A stretch of DNA of 64,000 nucleotides from Engraulis encrasicolus. Its lineage: Eukaryota > Chordata > Actinopteri > Clupeiformes > Engraulidae. Below are positions 62,270-64,000 of this stretch, in pieces; position 1 is the stretch's first letter; each line of letters begins with the position of its first letter. The DNA lies in NCBI RefSeq assembly GCF_034702125.1, contig NC_085861.1, positions 57,934,350 to 57,998,349 of the forward strand, read 5' to 3'. The translations under genes were made by a program, and so were the position numbers. The notes beneath the pieces were generated by a model, which did no database searches, was not told the DNA's origin, and saw only the letters and a list, made by a program, of their open reading frames with translations.

Positions 62270-63420
62270 GTAGGAGGGTGGGTCAAATCCTAATACTTGC
62301 TATATCATATCTGTAGAGTGTGGGCTTTCAGAAAATATATGGGTTTCCTAGTTTAATACACCTATTTAGGCCAAACACCCATAACTGTCTAATGGATTTC
62401 AATGGAAATCAATGCATTTCAATGTAATCCCAAACACATTACATACCTAAGGTATAGAGGAATGTAGGAAGTTGGGAGATGTCACAATGCACATTATATC
62501 ACATCTGGAGTGTGTAGACCTCGGAAAATAAATGGATTGGATAGCTCAATAGAAATTACACAGTTATTTTATACCCACACCTCATGGCCGTCCATTAAAA
62601 ACCAATGCATTTCAAAGTACAATATACTTTACAGAACTTAAGTACGCATAGAGGAAGTTGGGAGACCACAGGGGGATAGGTTGGATTGCAACTTTTGCTA
62701 TATCATATCTGGAGAGTGTGTGCTTTCAGAAAATACATGGGTTTGATCGCCTAATATAAGGTATGCTGCTATTTTAGGCCTAGAACTCATAATTGTCCAA
62801 TGGATTTGAATGAAAACCAATGCATTGCAATGTAATGCAAAGTATATTACAGAAATGTGTTGTAGAGGAATGTTGGAAATTGGGAGTTGTTCCAATGCAT
62901 ATTATATCACATCTAGAGTATGTAGACCTTTAGAAAGTATATGGACTAGATCAATGATTCTCGAACTTTAGGCCTGGGCCCACTGGTTGGCCCTTACTGA
63001 TTTCCAAGTGGGACTTGAAATCATTTTCTAAAAATCTAAATCATATTTGTTTGTAGTGTATGTTTTGTTTTATTTATTCAGTCAGTGATGAGCCCTGAAG
63101 AAGTTTCTAGGGGACCCCGAGTTGGAATAGGTTGGGCACCCCTGGATTAGACCGTTTGATACACATTACAGAGTTATTTAGACCCAAACCTCATAGCCGT
63201 CCATTGAAAATCAAAGCATTTCCAGGTAATGCAAAGTGCATTACAGAACTAAGGTATAGCTCAATGTAAGTTGACAGATCTCTCAATGCACATTATATAG
63301 CTTCTGTAGACCTTTGGAAAACAAATGGGCTTGATATGCAGTACAGTTATTTTAGACTCAAAACTCATCTAGCCATTGAAAATCAAATCAAACTAGGCTA
63401 TATTACAGAATGAAGGTAGG
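62270..63420. repeat. Tandem repeat with about 200-bp units
   Basis: The anchor TATATCAYATCTGKAGWGTG recurs at 62301, 62495, 62699 and 62903, and in changed form at 63294. Each unit then carries a GAAAATAWATGG block, a CCATTGAAAATCAATGCATTT-like block and CATTACAGAACTAAGGTATAG. Spacings are 194, 204, 204 and 391; the last contains a MITE of about 191 bp plus duplication, leaving about 192. Units 1 and 3 share GCTTTCAGAAAATA, while 2, 4 and 5 share TGTAGACC. Confidence 0.8.
62954..63144. mobile_element. Old hAT-type MITE inside the tandem repeat
   Basis: The left end CAATGATTCTCGAACTTTAG and right end GGTTGGGCACCCCTG resemble the termini of the MITE group at 1892-2141. The flanks GACTAGAT and GATTAGAC agree at 6 of 8. 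Its presence explains the long fourth repeat spacing. Confidence 0.55.
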
Positions 63421-63899
63421 TCTAAAGTGTAACGGAGAAAACCGGAAGATGCGATTGCAATTGCTCACACATCAGTTTCAAGAACAGTACATGGAGATCC
63501 TGCATAACAGTATTTTCATTTTGTCTGGAACATACTGGGTATGTTGGGTGTGTTGACTGCTGTAGTGTCAAAGACAGATAAGACTAGGTACATCATGATA
63601 CAGACAGAAATGGCATCAGGTGAGTCCTGTTTAATTTCATATGTGTTGTGACTGAGATGTTGGAGAATGAGTAAGTACATGATGAACAATAACTATACTA
63701 CAGACTTGTGAGAACACCAACCAGCGGGAATATAACTCCACAAACATGCTGGAGGGAAGAAGGAATCTCACAGGGATTTGATGATTCATCAAGGAAGAAA
63801 AGATACTCAAGGGAAACTAATTCATTGCATTGATTGTTGCCTCTGAGTCTAATAGAGTGAAGCACACAAAGTGAATATTTCGACACAGAAAGCCAAATC
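63421..63899. other. Nothing firmly recognised
   Basis: It probably includes a decayed Tc1 coding region leading to the fragment at 63900, but no motif could be read with confidence. Confidence 0.3.
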
Positions 63900-64000
63900 A
63901 ATCCATCATTAGCTTCAGAAAGAATAAAATGAAGGTTTTTGAGCGACCATCTCACTCTCCTGATCTCAACATCATTGAGCCACTCAGGGGAAACCTCAAA
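63900..64000 (+). pseudogene. Tc1-like transposase C-terminal fragment, cut by window end
   Basis: The + strand reads KVFERPSHSPDLNIIEPLRG NLK at about 63931-64000. S-PDLN-IE is the Tc1 motif holding the third catalytic acidic residue, here the E of NIIEPLR. Upstream sequence is too decayed to read and the rest lies beyond the window. Confidence 0.65.

Noticed and set aside
62270..63420. CRISPR-like array
   Set aside because: Units are about 200 bp and repeated throughout, without short repeats separated by unique spacers; the genome is clearly vertebrate.

Overview
This window looks like vertebrate nuclear DNA, most likely from a teleost fish. It has spliced exons with canonical AG/GT borders, very large introns, long (CA)n/(GT)n/(TTA)n microsatellites, and a dense mix of fish-type repeats: L2-like, L1-like and restriction-like-endonuclease LINEs, a Ty3/gypsy fragment, Tc1, hAT, TTAA-flanked and Harbinger-like DNA elements, and a tRNA-derived SINE. 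I see no operons, ribosome binding sites, CRISPR array or other prokaryotic organisation. The species cannot be told from the sequence.

The only host gene I can support is msh5, the meiotic MutS homologue, on the + strand. Five consecutive exons lie at 2284-2364, 3056-3143, 31239-31428, 36288-36414 and 47471-47620. Their phases join exactly. Together they encode the end of the lever/clamp region and the start of the ATPase domain, including the P-loop. Earlier exons must lie before the window. The next exon (Walker B region) was not found in the 16 kb after 47620 and probably lies beyond it. The introns are about 0.7, 28.1, 4.9 and 11.1 kb and consist largely of nested transposons.

Layout. 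1-3.2 kb: msh5 exons A and B with an old hAT-type MITE. 3.2-7.7 kb: small MITEs and a cluster of a TTGCGG/ATGAGAA motif. 7.7-12 kb: three decayed LINE fragments on the minus strand. 12-15.5 kb: a TTAA-flanked element containing a second one. 15.7-17 kb: a MITE and an LTR-like promoter sequence. 17.24-29.37 kb: a candidate 12.1-kb unit bounded by 235-bp inverted repeats, with a second, inner inverted-repeat pair and a minus-strand LINE encoding a restriction-like endonuclease; that LINE is itself split by a 2.16-kb DNA transposon. 29.5-31.05 kb: a hAT element with a perfect 8-bp target duplication. 31.24-36.4 kb: exon C, then a fold-back hAT element holding a LINE, a TTAA element and a further hAT MITE, then exon D. 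36.5-43 kb: a gypsy pol fragment split by a TTAA element, and a second L2-like LINE split by a BED-finger hAT. 43.3-45.8 kb: a TTAA element containing a clean second copy of the fold-back hAT. 47.5 kb: exon E. 47.9-57.8 kb: one L1-like relic broken into pieces by a TIR element (which itself holds a complete, intact Tc1 transposon) and by two TTAA elements sharing one target site. 58-64 kb: Tc1 remnants and a roughly 200-bp tandem repeat interrupted by a MITE.

Almost all transposon protein sequence here is broken. The exception is the Tc1 transposase at 49239-50252, which has an intact DD34E triad and perfect 43-bp terminal repeats. Element boundaries were found by eye from terminal repeats and target duplications. 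Family names are assignments from motifs, not database matches.
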